Source of the DNA: Massilia eurypsychrophila
GTDB taxonomy: Bacteria; Pseudomonadota; Gammaproteobacteria; Burkholderiales; Burkholderiaceae_D
DNA: 64,000 bases
Direction: 5' to 3'
Assembly (NCBI RefSeq): GCF_002760655.1
Contig: NZ_PDOC01000013.1
Coordinates: 1 to 64,000, forward strand
The notes beneath the pieces are model-generated. The model was not told where the DNA came from. It ran no database searches and worked only from the letters and a program-made list of their open reading frames with translations. The translations under genes were made by a program, and so were the position numbers. Position 1 is the first letter of the stretch. Every line of letters begins with the position of its first letter. Positions 53,372 through 61,702 of the stretch are shown one piece after another.

Positions 53372-53830
53372 ATGTCCGACGTTCTAGACTGGGCCGAAAA
53401 AGCCGGCAACGAAAACATGAAATTTCGACTCCAGAATTTTGAAGCGCTTGCCAAAGAGTCAGCCGTAATGCTCACGATCCTAATCACTGGCTTGGGAGGT
53501 GCGCTCGCCCTTGCAATGCGATATACCGAAACGGCAACTGCTTCGGCGCCAATCGCTGCGGGTGCTGCCGCTGTGTCGATATGGCTCATGATTTCAGCCG
53601 TAACATTGGTCCACCAGTGCATTCGCACGTCGATCTCCCAGCGCCGACTAACGAACCGATAAATCTTTATCAGCCCGCTTTCACGCTGATCCAACTGCGC
53701 GAGGTCGAGCTACAAAACCTCCAGCATCGAATCGAGGACGTCACCCGCCGGCCGGGTCGCGCGATGGCTCGATCGGGTCCGCTACTGGTCGGTGGCCACT
53801 CCTCTCGTTTTCATGATTGTGGCTTCGGCC
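53372..53830 (+). pseudogene. Small membrane protein gene with two compensating frameshifts and lost 3' end
   Basis: The frame from ATG 53372 (GGAG upstream) encodes MSDVLDWAEKAGNENMKFRL and two hydrophobic helices, then stops early at 53662. The likely continuation (LPAPTNEPINLYQPAFTLIQ, then LREVELQNLQHRIEDVTRR) is in the next frame from about 53635 to 53750. After that VARWLDRVRYWSVATPLVFM is back in the first frame. Together these make a plausible single protein of about 150-190 residues of a prophage/plasmid-type family of unknown function, now broken by two shifts. The end meets the next remnant at about 53830. Confidence 0.45.
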
Positions 53831-53949
53831 GTGGCGAGCCACGCGACCGGCTTTATGACCTCCCCGACCATGTTCAAATGGCCTAAGGAAAGGTCTGTCC
53901 GTAGAGCCCCATCAAAGAGAGCGACCGAGGTGTAATGGTACAAGCGCAT
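53830..53949 (-). pseudogene. N-terminal remnant of a YHYTS-motif protein
   Basis: The reverse frame from ATG 53949 reads MRLYHYTSVALFDGALRTDL, then SLGHLNMVGEVIKPVAWLAT, resembling the start of hypothetical proteins that begin YHYTS and continue with VVWLTT. Beyond about 53830 the similarity stops and the frame ends at 53782. The YHYT start resembles ADP-ribosyltransferase-like folds, but too little remains to claim that. It meets the preceding forward pseudogene tail to tail. Confidence 0.4.
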
Positions 53950-54369
53950 GCTGAGCGATATGGTAAAAGGGTGGGCGTCTACGCGCTTCCTCCCAGGCAT
54001 TCCGAATAGCGTCTGCCCGGGAGTTAATTTGCTGCCGCACGGAAATTGGAGACTGTGGGAGGCGCTACGAGCGGTTTAGCTCCAAGTGCTTGATTCCTTA
54101 CCCATCAATACGGCCTGCAAAGCCGCTTACGATCGGATGGTACGTCGAGGCAAAAAATGCGGTCCGGAACGGCAACACAACAGGGCAAGAGGTTTCGAAA
54201 AAACCGAGGTAAAATCGGCCCAACGTCAAGGTAAGGGACTTCTTGTTGAGTTCGTATTAATGAAGGCATAGGTGAGGGTATGCGAGAACATCCGTATCGT
54301 CAGAAGCTAGTATCCATGCGGGTTTCGGGCCGCAGTACCGATTCCACCGTCTGCGCCAGAACCAAGAAA
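53950..54369. other. About 420 bases without a recognisable gene
   Basis: Only short open frames occur, for example a forward frame ending at 54271 (GTG start, 61 residues, Lys/Arg-rich) with no family resemblance and no ribosome site. A-rich runs (aaaaaatgcgg, gaaaaaaccg) contrast with the GC-rich flanks. The stretch looks like intergenic or decayed accessory DNA. Confidence 0.4.
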
Positions 54370-54373
54370 AATT

Positions 54374-54402
54374 GCCTCCCCTGCGGGAGGCCATTTTTCT
54401 TT
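54374..54402. terminator. Bidirectional rho-independent terminator
   Basis: GCCTCCC (54374-54380), loop CTGC, GGGAGGC (54385-54391), followed by CATTTTTCTTT on the forward strand; the reverse strand gives AATTTTTCTTGG after the same stem. It lies about 90 bases beyond the end of the tadE/tadE/tadG genes and probably ends their transcript. Confidence 0.75.
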
Positions 54403-54434
54403 GTTCGGACGGAGACGGGCTCGGCGCCCCCGTG

Positions 54435-54476
54435 GATTCGAAGACTCGCGCGTACTAGCGCGAGGCTCTCCGAATC
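54435..54476. other. Long imperfect hairpin downstream of the tad genes
   Basis: An inner stem CTCGCGC (54445-54451) / GCGCGAG (54458-54464) with a 6-base loop lies inside an outer pairing of GATTCG and CGAATC. It sits just past the last tad gene and before the terminator. It could add to transcript ending or stability, or be a remnant of a repeat. Confidence 0.4.
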
Positions 54477-54494
54477 GCCCATTTTCCGCCGAAA

Positions 54495-55046
54495 CTACAA
54501 ACCCAGCGATTCCGCCGTAACGATCGTGGTCGCCATCGGCACGTTAAACGTCAGTGGGACCAGCGGAACGATTGTCTGGTACGGAACCGGATTGCATTCG
54601 CCGGCAGTGCCCGGTCCACAGATCCGGACTCTGACAAATCTGATGCAATTCGCGTCATTCGGATCGGCGATACAGGTCGACCGGTTCATCATGGGACTTG
54701 CGGGCAAGGTCGGCACACGCGTCAGCACTTGCAGGCTGCCGGCGCGCACCAGGGCCATGTAGTCGATCCGAACGTGCGCATCGGTTATCGGCTCGGCCAG
54801 GAGCAGGTATCCGCTGTCTGCCCGGAACACCGCGCGTTGACGGATATGTTCCATTGCGCTGCTGTCGGCGAAGTTGGCCTTGGCTGCCGCATGGGCTGCA
54901 CTGCGCGTCACTTCCTGCACCGTGTTCATTACGTACAAGACCCTGGCCATTTCAATTATCCCGAAAATGAAGAGAAAAAAGACCATCAACGTCAGCGAGA
55001 ACTCGACGGCCGCTGTGCCGCCCTGAAAGTTTTTTGAGCGATGCAT
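54495..55046 (-). CDS. TadE-like pseudopilin/pilus assembly protein
   Basis: A 183-residue protein with the TadE signature: GGTAAVEFSLTLMVFFLFIF then GIIEMARVLYVMNTVQEVTRSAAHAAA, where the conserved Glu after the cleavage region is followed by one membrane helix. A Cys-containing periplasmic domain follows (CIADPNDANC, CGPGTAGEC). ATG 55046 is preferred because GAGG lies 6 bases upstream; ATG 55076 would overlap the upstream gene. Last of three tadE/G genes. Confidence 0.75.
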   Translation of the reverse strand: MHRSKNFQGGTAAVEFSLTLMVFFLFIFGIIEMARVLYVMNTVQEVTRSAAHAAAKANFADSSAMEHIRQRAVFRADSGYLLLAEPITDAHVRIDYMALVRAGSLQVLTRVPTLPASPMMNRSTCIADPNDANCIRFVRVRICGPGTAGECNPVPYQTIVPLVPLTFNVPMATTIVTAESLGL

Positions 55047-55062
55047 CAAAGCCTCACGACGA

Positions 55063-55539
55063 TTATTTTCCGACATAGGGCAGGGTCACGTCGGCAGTAA
55101 GGACAATGCCCCCTTCCTCGTCCTTGTACTCGCTGTTCGACGTGCCCGCGAAGTTGTCGAAGACGCGCATCCGGACGGCGACCCGCACCGTGTCCGGGAC
55201 CGAGATTCCATCACAAGTAAAGTTGCCACATGTAATGGTCGGGGTGGGAGGGAACATACCCGGGTTTAGCTCAGCGACCTCCTGATCGTAGATCTGGCGT
55301 GCGACATCGACTATTGCGGCGATACGTGCCTGCGACTTCATTTCCGTGACAGGGATGGAGGACAAATAGCGCGCCGCGTCGTGAGCGGCTTTTTCCGCGA
55401 CGGTGTAAGGCCAGAACGCGCGGCCGAAATAGAACGGCACGGTCAACAACATCAACAGTATTGGCAGGATGATCGCCAGTTCCACGGCAGCCACGCCACG
55501 CTGCCAGCGATGGTTGCGACAATTGGTCGATTGCTTCAT
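55063..55539 (-). CDS. TadE-like pseudopilin/pilus assembly protein
   Basis: A 158-residue protein with WQRGVAAVELAIILPILLML then LTVPFYFGRAFWPYTVAEKAAHDAARYL, the TadE pattern with conserved Glu and a single membrane helix. Two Cys (CGNFTCDG) may form a disulfide outside the cell. ATGA overlap with the upstream tadG-like gene indicates one transcript. Acts with TadG at the cell envelope in Flp/Tad pilus systems. Confidence 0.78.
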   Translation of the reverse strand: MKQSTNCRNHRWQRGVAAVELAIILPILLMLLTVPFYFGRAFWPYTVAEKAAHDAARYLSSIPVTEMKSQARIAAIVDVARQIYDQEVAELNPGMFPPTPTITCGNFTCDGISVPDTVRVAVRMRVFDNFAGTSNSEYKDEEGGIVLTADVTLPYVGK

Positions 55540-56984
55540 TGGATAAGCTCCACTTCGCCGTCAATGTTTTGCTGGCGCATTAACCCAGCGAATTCCACCT
55601 TGACACTGGTGGATGTCGCTGGGACTGTCATGAAAAACCTGCCGATTTCAAGAACATTCGCCTGGACCGATCCGGCGGTGCTGAGAGGACACTGAAGCAA
55701 AGGCACGTTCAACACGCGGCGATGTTGCTTCGACGGCGCCAACGCCGGCCCGGCTGATTGGGCAAAGTTGGCGTCGGAGGTAGTCTGATACGGAGTGGTC
55801 GCGGGGTAGGCGACCTTTGGCGCCTGGCCGGGGTAGGGCCCGAGGCCAGGGTACAGCGTCGTCCACGACAACACGGTCGGGCTCACCGCGTTGTACCCGG
55901 CCACAGGCTCGGTTGCGCCTTGCGATGTGTAGGATGAATACGGAATGGCTTTGGCGTATGACCAGATCGGATTGACCGTGGCGGTGGCCTGATGCGCCTT
56001 GATGTTGCTGTCGGGCGGCGACTCCAGCGAGTTGCAGCCTGTGTCCGTGTAGACGCCGAACCGGGTATTCAGATGCTTGTAGAGTGTACCAATTGGGAAA
56101 GGTGCGGCGACGTGAATGTTCTCGCCGACCAGCTTGGTCGCAAGCGAGGTGCCGGTGCAGGCAAAGGGCCCTATAAACGATGCGGACACGTTTACGGCGT
56201 TATCGCGCGTGCCCAGCGGATCGCCAGCATCGACGGCAAAGTGCGCCGGCAGGATGCCATTCGAACCCAACGCCATCAGATCGTAGGTATTGCCGCGTCG
56301 GAAGCCATACTGGACCAGCTCCTTGAGCACGGGCGGACCCGGATGATCGAGCGCTTCCTGAGGCGTGTTATTCAGGGCGCATACAGCCAAAGGACTGACG
56401 TTGATGCTGATACGGCCGGCGATGGCCCGGGCGGTGACTTCTGTGGCGAGCGGCGCGTTGGGCAGGACGCGCAGGAGAGTGGTGTCGACGCGGCCAACAT
56501 CTGCATCAAGCTGCTGAGTGTTGAACCTGACGAACATCAGACCGCCGGGGGCGCTCTTTGCTGCCGCCAGCTCCAGCCAGCCAGACTCGGGCGCAGTTGC
56601 CGACGCGCTGAAACGCAGCGCACTGGCTGACCACGTGATCGCTGTGGTCGAGTATCGATAACGTAGCTGGGACAACGCTGATGCTGCCTTCGTCTCTGCA
56701 TTGTTGACGCCGGACAGGTTCCCGTTCAGCTCTCTGGCCGCGGCAAGCGCGACTGCGTCAGCGATCGACTGCAACTCCGCCTTTCGGTTGTAGATGCGCG
56801 AAATATCCAGCGCGAAGCCGCACAGGCCAAGTATGAAGAGCAGCGACATGCTGAAGATCATGAGGTAGACGCCGCCTTGTTTCTTCAGCGGATCGCCTCT
56901 GACGGAAGGCCGGAACGTGGCTGCGCCATCGCGGCGCACATTCCCGTTGCCATGATCTCGCTTGCGCGCAACGTATCGGCCCAT
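55536..56984 (-). CDS. TadG-like pilus assembly protein
   Basis: A 482-residue protein with a TadG/Flp-type N-terminus: GGVYLMIFSMSLLFILGLCG then FALDISRIYNRKAELQSIAD and AVALAAARELNG. A single helix anchors a large extracytoplasmic part lacking an obvious von Willebrand motif. The ATG at 56984 has GGGAG upstream. No Flp pilin, prepilin peptidase, secretin or TadA ATPase gene is in the window, so the three-gene set is an orphan here or its partners lie elsewhere. Confidence 0.78.
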   Translation of the reverse strand: MGRYVARKRDHGNGNVRRDGAATFRPSVRGDPLKKQGGVYLMIFSMSLLFILGLCGFALDISRIYNRKAELQSIADAVALAAARELNGNLSGVNNAETKAASALSQLRYRYSTTAITWSASALRFSASATAPESGWLELAAAKSAPGGLMFVRFNTQQLDADVGRVDTTLLRVLPNAPLATEVTARAIAGRISINVSPLAVCALNNTPQEALDHPGPPVLKELVQYGFRRGNTYDLMALGSNGILPAHFAVDAGDPLGTRDNAVNVSASFIGPFACTGTSLATKLVGENIHVAAPFPIGTLYKHLNTRFGVYTDTGCNSLESPPDSNIKAHQATATVNPIWSYAKAIPYSSYTSQGATEPVAGYNAVSPTVLSWTTLYPGLGPYPGQAPKVAYPATTPYQTTSDANFAQSAGPALAPSKQHRRVLNVPLLQCPLSTAGSVQANVLEIGRFFMTVPATSTSVKVEFAGLMRQQNIDGEVELIQ

Positions 56985-57150
56985 CCTAAATCTCCCTCAG
57001 CGTGGGTACCGCCTTGCTCGTCAGAACGAGGAGGCGGTTCAAGAGGGAATTTTATCGGCAGGAAAGTTAATGGACTTGATGGAAAGCAAGGCGACGGGAC
57101 TGCTGCGCATGCTCGCACCCTTGCTGCCCCCTTTTCTGGGCGCCGGCGTC

Positions 57151-57263
57151 AAGCTGGAGCAGCACCGTGACGCTGCCACGCGGCTGGACGGTGTGCCGAC
57201 AGCGAAAATCGGAACGTGGATATCGGTCAACGACACCGGCCTGCCGTCCACGCCATTAAGTGC
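57151..57263 (-). pseudogene. Fragment resembling PHA synthase (PhaC)
   Basis: One reverse frame reads ALNGVDGRPVSLTDIHVPIF then AVGTPSSRVAASRCCSSL. PHA synthases have a closely similar segment (DGRPVSL-DI-VPIFAVGT--DHVAPWRSVYKL). The catalytic Cys and His regions of the enzyme are absent and flanking sequence does not match, so this is a short decayed piece. Frame is open but not a gene. Confidence 0.45.
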
Positions 57264-57277
57264 CTGTCCAAGTCGGC

Positions 57278-57370
57278 TTATCGTCGCAGCGCCGGCACAA
57301 CGACTGATAGGCCGCCCACGACGAGCAAGCCGGATACCAGCGAAGCACGATCGCCGAAAGCCAGTGTGCG
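57278..57370 (-). pseudogene. C-terminal remnant of a membrane transporter-like protein
   Basis: A reverse frame ending at TAA 57278-57280 reads RTLAFGDRASLVSGLLVVGG then LSVVVPALRR. A short loop, one hydrophobic helix and a basic tail is the usual end of a major-facilitator transporter. Upstream the frame loses sense. Assignment to MFS is tentative. Confidence 0.3.
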
Positions 57371-57474
57371 TGCGGGGCGCCAGCCGCAATGCGAATCCCA
57401 CCGTCTCCGCCAGCTTGGCGGCCACTTTCTGGTAGGCCACAACGTCGGCGTGGGCCGGATGAGCTCCAGTTGTT

Positions 57475-57753
57475 GGCGTATTGCGCTTCGCCATTTCCCA
57501 AGGACCAGTTTTCTTTTTTGACCTCGACCAGGTTGATGGCCACATCTTCACGGCGCATCCCCAATCGTTCGTGCAAACCATCGACCAAAGCCTTGAAGAA
57601 CAGCTTCTTCTTTTCTACTCTCGCCCGACTCTCGTTGAGCATGACCTGGATGATGATGGCACCTTCACTTCTGTCGATGCCAAAGTAAGTCGGGTCAATC
57701 AACAGATCTGCATGCGCGTGTTCGGAGATCACATGGAATCGGTTGTCCTTAGG
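57475..57753 (-). pseudogene. Tautomerase family protein, 5' end deleted
   Basis: The reverse frame reads (PKDNRFH)VISEHAHADLL, IDPTYFGIDRSEGAIIIQVM, then KALVDGLHERLGMRREDVAI and NLVEVKKENWSLGNGEAQYA, the C-terminal two thirds of a roughly 130-residue tautomerase family protein. The N-terminal third with the catalytic Pro is missing. IARLIEL in a shifted frame just upstream suggests one deleted C near 57753. The normal stop after AQYA is also lost and the frame runs on to 57256. It faces the LysR remnant head to head. Confidence 0.65.
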
Positions 57754-57773
57754 AGCTCAATCAGCCGGGCAAT

Positions 57774-58121
57774 CTAAGAAATGCGACTATTCTGGCAGCC
57801 AGGATCCACTCCTATTGGGAAAGTTGGCTCCTCCAATTTACAAAGCTGTCGAAGCAAGAGATTGGAGAGATCCCCACCATCAATTTCGATGCATCCCGCT
57901 TGGCGGTTGACACCGCCAAGCGCGATCAAGCGGCCGTGCTGACCAGTACGTCGCTCGTAGAGCAAGAAATCGCAAGCGACGAGTTGATCGAACCGTTTGA
58001 AGGCCAGCTGGCGGTTGATGAAGGCTACTATTTGGTCGGCCGTAAAGGCATTTTCGCGTCAGGTGGAGCAGTTGAGGCTTTGCGGTTTTGGCTGAGGCAA
58101 GAGTGGCTCGTGCGCCAGTAA
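57774..58121 (+). pseudogene. LysR family regulator, 5' two thirds deleted
   Basis: The forward frame from 57774 reads LRNATILAARIHSYWESWLL, then FDASRLAVDTAKRDQAAVLT, LVEQEIASDELIEPFEGQLA and GYYLVGRKG...ALRFWLRQEW. This is the C-terminal part of a GcvA-like LysR effector domain (about 115 of 300 residues). The HTH and first effector lobe are absent, so no DNA binding is possible. It is divergent from the truncated tautomerase across only about 20 bases. Confidence 0.6.
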
Positions 58122-58141
58122 AGCTGCGGGAAAGCCAGCTG

Positions 58142-58165
58142 AAAAGCGCTGATTCCAACGCTTTT
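58142..58165. terminator. Possible bidirectional terminator hairpin
   Basis: AAAAGCG (58142-58148), a 10-base loop and CGCTTTT (58159-58165) lie between the LysR remnant and the convergent M20 peptidase gene. The stem itself gives the A- and T-runs on both strands. The stem is short, so termination strength is uncertain. Confidence 0.4.
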
Positions 58166-58210
58166 GTCGCCACGCAGGGCCTTTGCCCCGCGTCGCTCTC
58201 GCTTGTTATC

Positions 58211-59737
58211 CTATTTCGCCAATTCCACCAGCACCGCCGTGTACATCTGGAGATTCAGCAGCAGCTGCTTGAGAGTGATGAACTCGTGCTCTGAATGGCC
58301 GCTATATGTTGCGTCAGGCATGGCTGGCCCGAAGCTGACAGCGTTCGGGAACAAGCGCGAATTGGTTCCGCCCCCGATCGAGCGCGGCTTTGCATTCTTG
58401 ATGCCTGTGTAATGCGAGAACACCGACAGCAGCGTATCGACCTGCGGCGCGTTGGCCTGGACCCACGGGTCGCCGATATTGAGTTTAATGTTCGTCAGCG
58501 CAACATGGCGCGCCTGCCACTGGGTCAGGGCGGCGCTCATCTCAGCTACCACCTGGTCCTTACTTTTGCCCTTCGGACGGCGGATATTGATATTGAGGCT
58601 AATGCCCTCGGGGCTTTGCTTGATCACCGTCGGCGCAACCGTCATGGGCCCCATGAAGTCGTCGCGGTAGGCCACATTGCCAAATTTCTGGCCGTACACG
58701 CCGGTGCCGATGACTTCATTGAGGAAGTTGACCAGCGCACCGGCGGTGCTGTCAGCCCACGGGCGCACGGCCAGTGCGTCGGCCAGCATGCTGATCGCAT
58801 TCACGCCATTTTCGGGCTGCGACGAATGCGCCGACACGCCCAGCGCTGTGATTGCCAGTTGCTTGTCCTGCCAGAGGAATTGGTAGCGCATGCCTTTTTG
58901 GGCCGCCGCACGCTGGCGGATCTGCGCTTCAAGCCGCGGCGTAGCGTTCGCGATCACCGCGCCCGCGTCTTCCGGGATCTGGCTGCCGAAAAAACCGCCT
59001 GTGAAAGCGATGAGGTCCGGCTCAACCGAATCGATGCGGGCAGGCTGATTTGGCAACATGAAGCTTACGCTGCCAAACCCTTTTTCAGCCGTCACCACTG
59101 GGTACTCGGAGTCGAGCGTGATGTTCATTTGAGGGGGCGCGTGTTCTTTGAGGTGAGCGACGAGCGGGTCCCAGTCCGATTCCTCGGCCATGTAAACATA
59201 TAACTCGATCCGCTTCGACAGCACGATGCCCTGGTCCTTGATCGCCTTCATCGCGTACAGCGCGGTGGCGATCGGCCCTTTGTCGTCCTCCGTGCCGCGC
59301 CCGATCAGACGCCCCGGCTCGCTGGTTGTATCAAGTTCGAACGGCGACTTTGCCCATTTGGCCGGATTGACCGGCTGGACGTCGCCGTGCGTGACAATGC
59401 CGACGCGCTGAGGGCCCTTGCCCATGCCGACCACGACCACAGAGCCGTAGTCGGTGACGTCGAAGCCAAGATGCTCTCCATGCTCCCTGAGGTACTGCTT
59501 GAAGCCGATGTGGGCCGGGTTGGCGGCGATCGGCACGTTTGGAACAGCCACGGTGTTATAGCTGACCATCTTGGCAACGCTGGCAACGATATCGCCGCTG
59601 TAGGTCTTGAGCGCGTGGGTGGCGGCCTTCGTCGCAGCCGTACTGGGAGGAATCTGGGAGGCGGGGGCGGCCGCAAAGGCAGCCGGGGACAACAGGCCCA
59701 TGACTAGCGCCACCATATGGAAAGAACGAGGTCGCAT
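58211..59737 (-). CDS. Exported M20 family metallopeptidase (dipeptidase type)
   Basis: A 508-residue M20/M25/M40 peptidase with a signal peptide (MVALVMGLLSPAAFAAAPA). Metal-binding residues are visible in VGIVTHGDVQPV, GRGTEDDKGPIAT, MAEESDWDPL and near the end GHSEHEF; NGVNAISMLADAL lies in the dimerisation lid. The pattern is like Sapep/PepV-type dipeptidases. Divergent from the LysR gene at 59838, which may regulate it. Confidence 0.87.
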   Translation of the reverse strand: MRPRSFHMVALVMGLLSPAAFAAAPASQIPPSTAATKAATHALKTYSGDIVASVAKMVSYNTVAVPNVPIAANPAHIGFKQYLREHGEHLGFDVTDYGSVVVVGMGKGPQRVGIVTHGDVQPVNPAKWAKSPFELDTTSEPGRLIGRGTEDDKGPIATALYAMKAIKDQGIVLSKRIELYVYMAEESDWDPLVAHLKEHAPPQMNITLDSEYPVVTAEKGFGSVSFMLPNQPARIDSVEPDLIAFTGGFFGSQIPEDAGAVIANATPRLEAQIRQRAAAQKGMRYQFLWQDKQLAITALGVSAHSSQPENGVNAISMLADALAVRPWADSTAGALVNFLNEVIGTGVYGQKFGNVAYRDDFMGPMTVAPTVIKQSPEGISLNINIRRPKGKSKDQVVAEMSAALTQWQARHVALTNIKLNIGDPWVQANAPQVDTLLSVFSHYTGIKNAKPRSIGGGTNSRLFPNAVSFGPAMPDATYSGHSEHEFITLKQLLLNLQMYTAVLVELAK

Positions 59738-59837
59738 GATTGTTCCAGTAGTGAATGAATTTCACATATTAAGTGTTGCTACGGTATTGCCAAAACGATA
59801 TATTTTGCTGGTTCTTGCTAAATACATTCACCATAAC

Positions 59838-60824
59838 ATGGCCAAAATCCCGAATTTCCCTGCCCTGCGCGCCTTCGAAGCGGCGGCCCGCCATCAAAAC
59901 TTTTCCCGCGCCGCTGACGAATTGTTCCTCACGCACGGGGCCATCAGTCATCAGGTGCGTCGACTTGAGGCCGAACTCGAAGCCCAACTGTTCGTGCGCA
60001 ACGGGCGCCATGTGAGCGTGACGCTCGAAGGGCTGCGCCTGGCCCAGACGCTGGCACGCGCCTTTTCCGATATCGCCGCCGGCGTCGATGCGGTGCGCGC
60101 GCAGCGGGGCCGCAAGCGCCTGACCGTGTCTACCATTCCGTCGTTCGCAGCGCGCTGGCTGGCCCCACGTCTGGGCCGTTTTATCGAGCTGCATCCGGAT
60201 ACCGAAGTGGTGTTGCAATCGGGCAGCCACCTGCAGGACCTCGAGCGCGACGAGATCGACGTGGCCATACGCTTCGGACGCGGCGGGTATTCGGGGCTGG
60301 TGTCCGAGCGTCTCATGGGAGACTGGTGGTACCCCGTGGCGAGTCCGAATTACCGCAACGGCAGGCTGCCGGCAACCCCGTCCGAGCTGGCAACGGCGAC
60401 CCTGTTGCGCTCGGACTATCCGTGGCGGCCATGGTTCAAGGCGGCCGGGTTCGACATTCCCGAACCGGTGGGCGGCGTGATGTACGAGGATCTATCGATG
60501 CTGATCCGCTCCGCGCAGGGCGGCGACGGGGTGGCGCTGGTGCGCCATGTGGTGGCGGTGCAGGAGGTCGCATCAGGCCAACTGGTTCGCCTGTTCGATC
60601 TGGCGATCGCCAGTCCGAACGATTACTACCTGGTGTGCCTGCCAGCGAACGAGGGCAAGCCCCAGGTGCAGGCGTTCCGAACCTGGTTGCTGGCAGAGAT
60701 CGCCCGCTTCGAGCTCGAGTCCGTGCCTTTCACACTGGGGCAACAAGCAACGGAGCTGTCAGTTCTCAGCCGCGACCGAATGCCAGACGATATTCCGTCA
60801 GGGTCAAGCCCGTCAGTTCCTTGA
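59838..60824 (+). CDS. GcvA-like LysR family transcriptional regulator
   Basis: A 328-residue LysR protein: HTH from FPALRAFEAAARHQNFSRAA then LEAELEAQLFVRNGRHVSVT, and an effector domain with TVSTIPSFAARWLAPRLGRF and DVAIRFGRGGYSGL, the GcvA branch. ATG 59838 begins at the family start; an upstream in-frame reading is spurious. Its last 60 bases overlap the 3' end of an AraC remnant on the other strand, which suggests the C-terminus has been extended by a junction (the final ~30 residues after LESVPFTLG look unrelated). Confidence 0.83.
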   Translation: MAKIPNFPALRAFEAAARHQNFSRAADELFLTHGAISHQVRRLEAELEAQLFVRNGRHVSVTLEGLRLAQTLARAFSDIAAGVDAVRAQRGRKRLTVSTIPSFAARWLAPRLGRFIELHPDTEVVLQSGSHLQDLERDEIDVAIRFGRGGYSGLVSERLMGDWWYPVASPNYRNGRLPATPSELATATLLRSDYPWRPWFKAAGFDIPEPVGGVMYEDLSMLIRSAQGGDGVALVRHVVAVQEVASGQLVRLFDLAIASPNDYYLVCLPANEGKPQVQAFRTWLLAEIARFELESVPFTLGQQATELSVLSRDRMPDDIPSGSSPSVP

Positions 60825-60921
60825 ACATGCGCCGCATGCTTGAGTCGCTACTGAATCCGAGTTTTTCGCTGATGGTACTGGCCGAAATGGAGGTCAGGAT
60901 CAGCCGCTCGCTCAAAACCCA
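60766..60921 (-). pseudogene. C-terminal HTH remnant of an AraC family regulator
   Basis: The reverse frame ends WVLSERLILTS...TISEKLGFSSDSSMRRMFKE then LTGLTLTEYRLAFG, the second helix pair of an AraC/GlxA DNA-binding domain. About eight residues normally found between SERL and the recognition region are missing, and no N-terminal domain is upstream (only low-complexity frame to 61065). It overlaps the end of the LysR gene. Confidence 0.6.
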
Positions 60922-61258
60922 GGGAGGTCTGGCACGATGCAACGGACAGAACTGCTTACTACCCGGGGTAACTTCATCCGAAACCGAACCGGAGTCGGGT
61001 ATTCCATGCAAAAAAGAGGGTCGGCACCCCACTGCCTGAGTCAGCAAAATAGATATTTGCGCCATTAATCTCTACGGCCAGTTGTGGCCACCTTGTTCAA
61101 CGGGGCGCGCAAGGAAGTCGCGCGCTTGTCGAGAGTATTATCCGGACTGATCAGAAAGAGAATGGCGGATCCTGACACTTTTCATGCAAAACTGGCCAAA
61201 GCGACTTTTTGTGCGGCGCAGCTAGGTTACTCGGCTGTTTGCTTACAGGTCGGACTCC

Positions 61259-61702
61259 TTAGTTCAGATACGCCACCATTGCGTTGGCGGAAGCTGGGCA
61301 AACTCCCTTGAATTCAAGTGAAGCATGCACCGCGATCGGGACTTCCACGCGTTCGATGTGGGTAAAGCCGCGCGATACGAAAAAATGCGACGCGGTGGTC
61401 GTCAGCAGGTATAGGCTGGAAATGCGATGGCTGTTCGCGCGGAACTTGATTGCGTCGAGCAAGCGTTCCCCCACACCGCGGCCGCGCATCGACTCGCTCA
61501 CTGCAACCGAGCGTAGCAGACCGTGGCGCCCGTAATGTTCGAAGCCCGCTACGCAGCACAGTGCGCCATCCGCCTCACCGACAATGAAATTGGCCAGACA
61601 CTCGCGCGCTCCGTCCAGGGGCAATGCCGCCGACTGTAGCAGCGCTTCAATCGCCGGCCAGTCGGCCTGCTCGGCATCGCGAAATATCGATTTCTCTTCC
61701 AT
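61259..61702 (-). CDS. GNAT acetyltransferase, ArsN2-like
   Basis: A 147-residue GNAT. The acetyl-CoA loop is LLRSVAVSESMRGRGVGERLL, followed by SLYLLTTTASHFFVSRGFTH and the C-terminal EFKGVCPASANAMV, which is characteristic of the ArsN2 (arsenic resistance-associated) group. No ars genes are nearby, so arsenic relevance is uncertain. Single gene, divergent from the cupin gene at 61841. Confidence 0.82.
   Translation of the reverse strand: MEEKSIFRDAEQADWPAIEALLQSAALPLDGARECLANFIVGEADGALCCVAGFEHYGRHGLLRSVAVSESMRGRGVGERLLDAIKFRANSHRISSLYLLTTTASHFFVSRGFTHIERVEVPIAVHASLEFKGVCPASANAMVAYLN

Noticed and set aside
53107-53442. Forward frame of about 110 residues after the MaoC gene
   Set aside because: No ribosome site, no recognised family and overlap with the next start; kept only as part of an unassigned stretch.
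54420-54490. tRNA-like sequence (TTCGAA context, GC-rich stem)
   Set aside because: The complement has a T-loop-like TTCGAATCC but no acceptor, D or anticodon arms can be folded around it; better described as a hairpin.
61084-61311. Forward frame of 75 residues before the GNAT gene
   Set aside because: No motif, no ribosome site, and part of it is antisense to the GNAT C-terminus.
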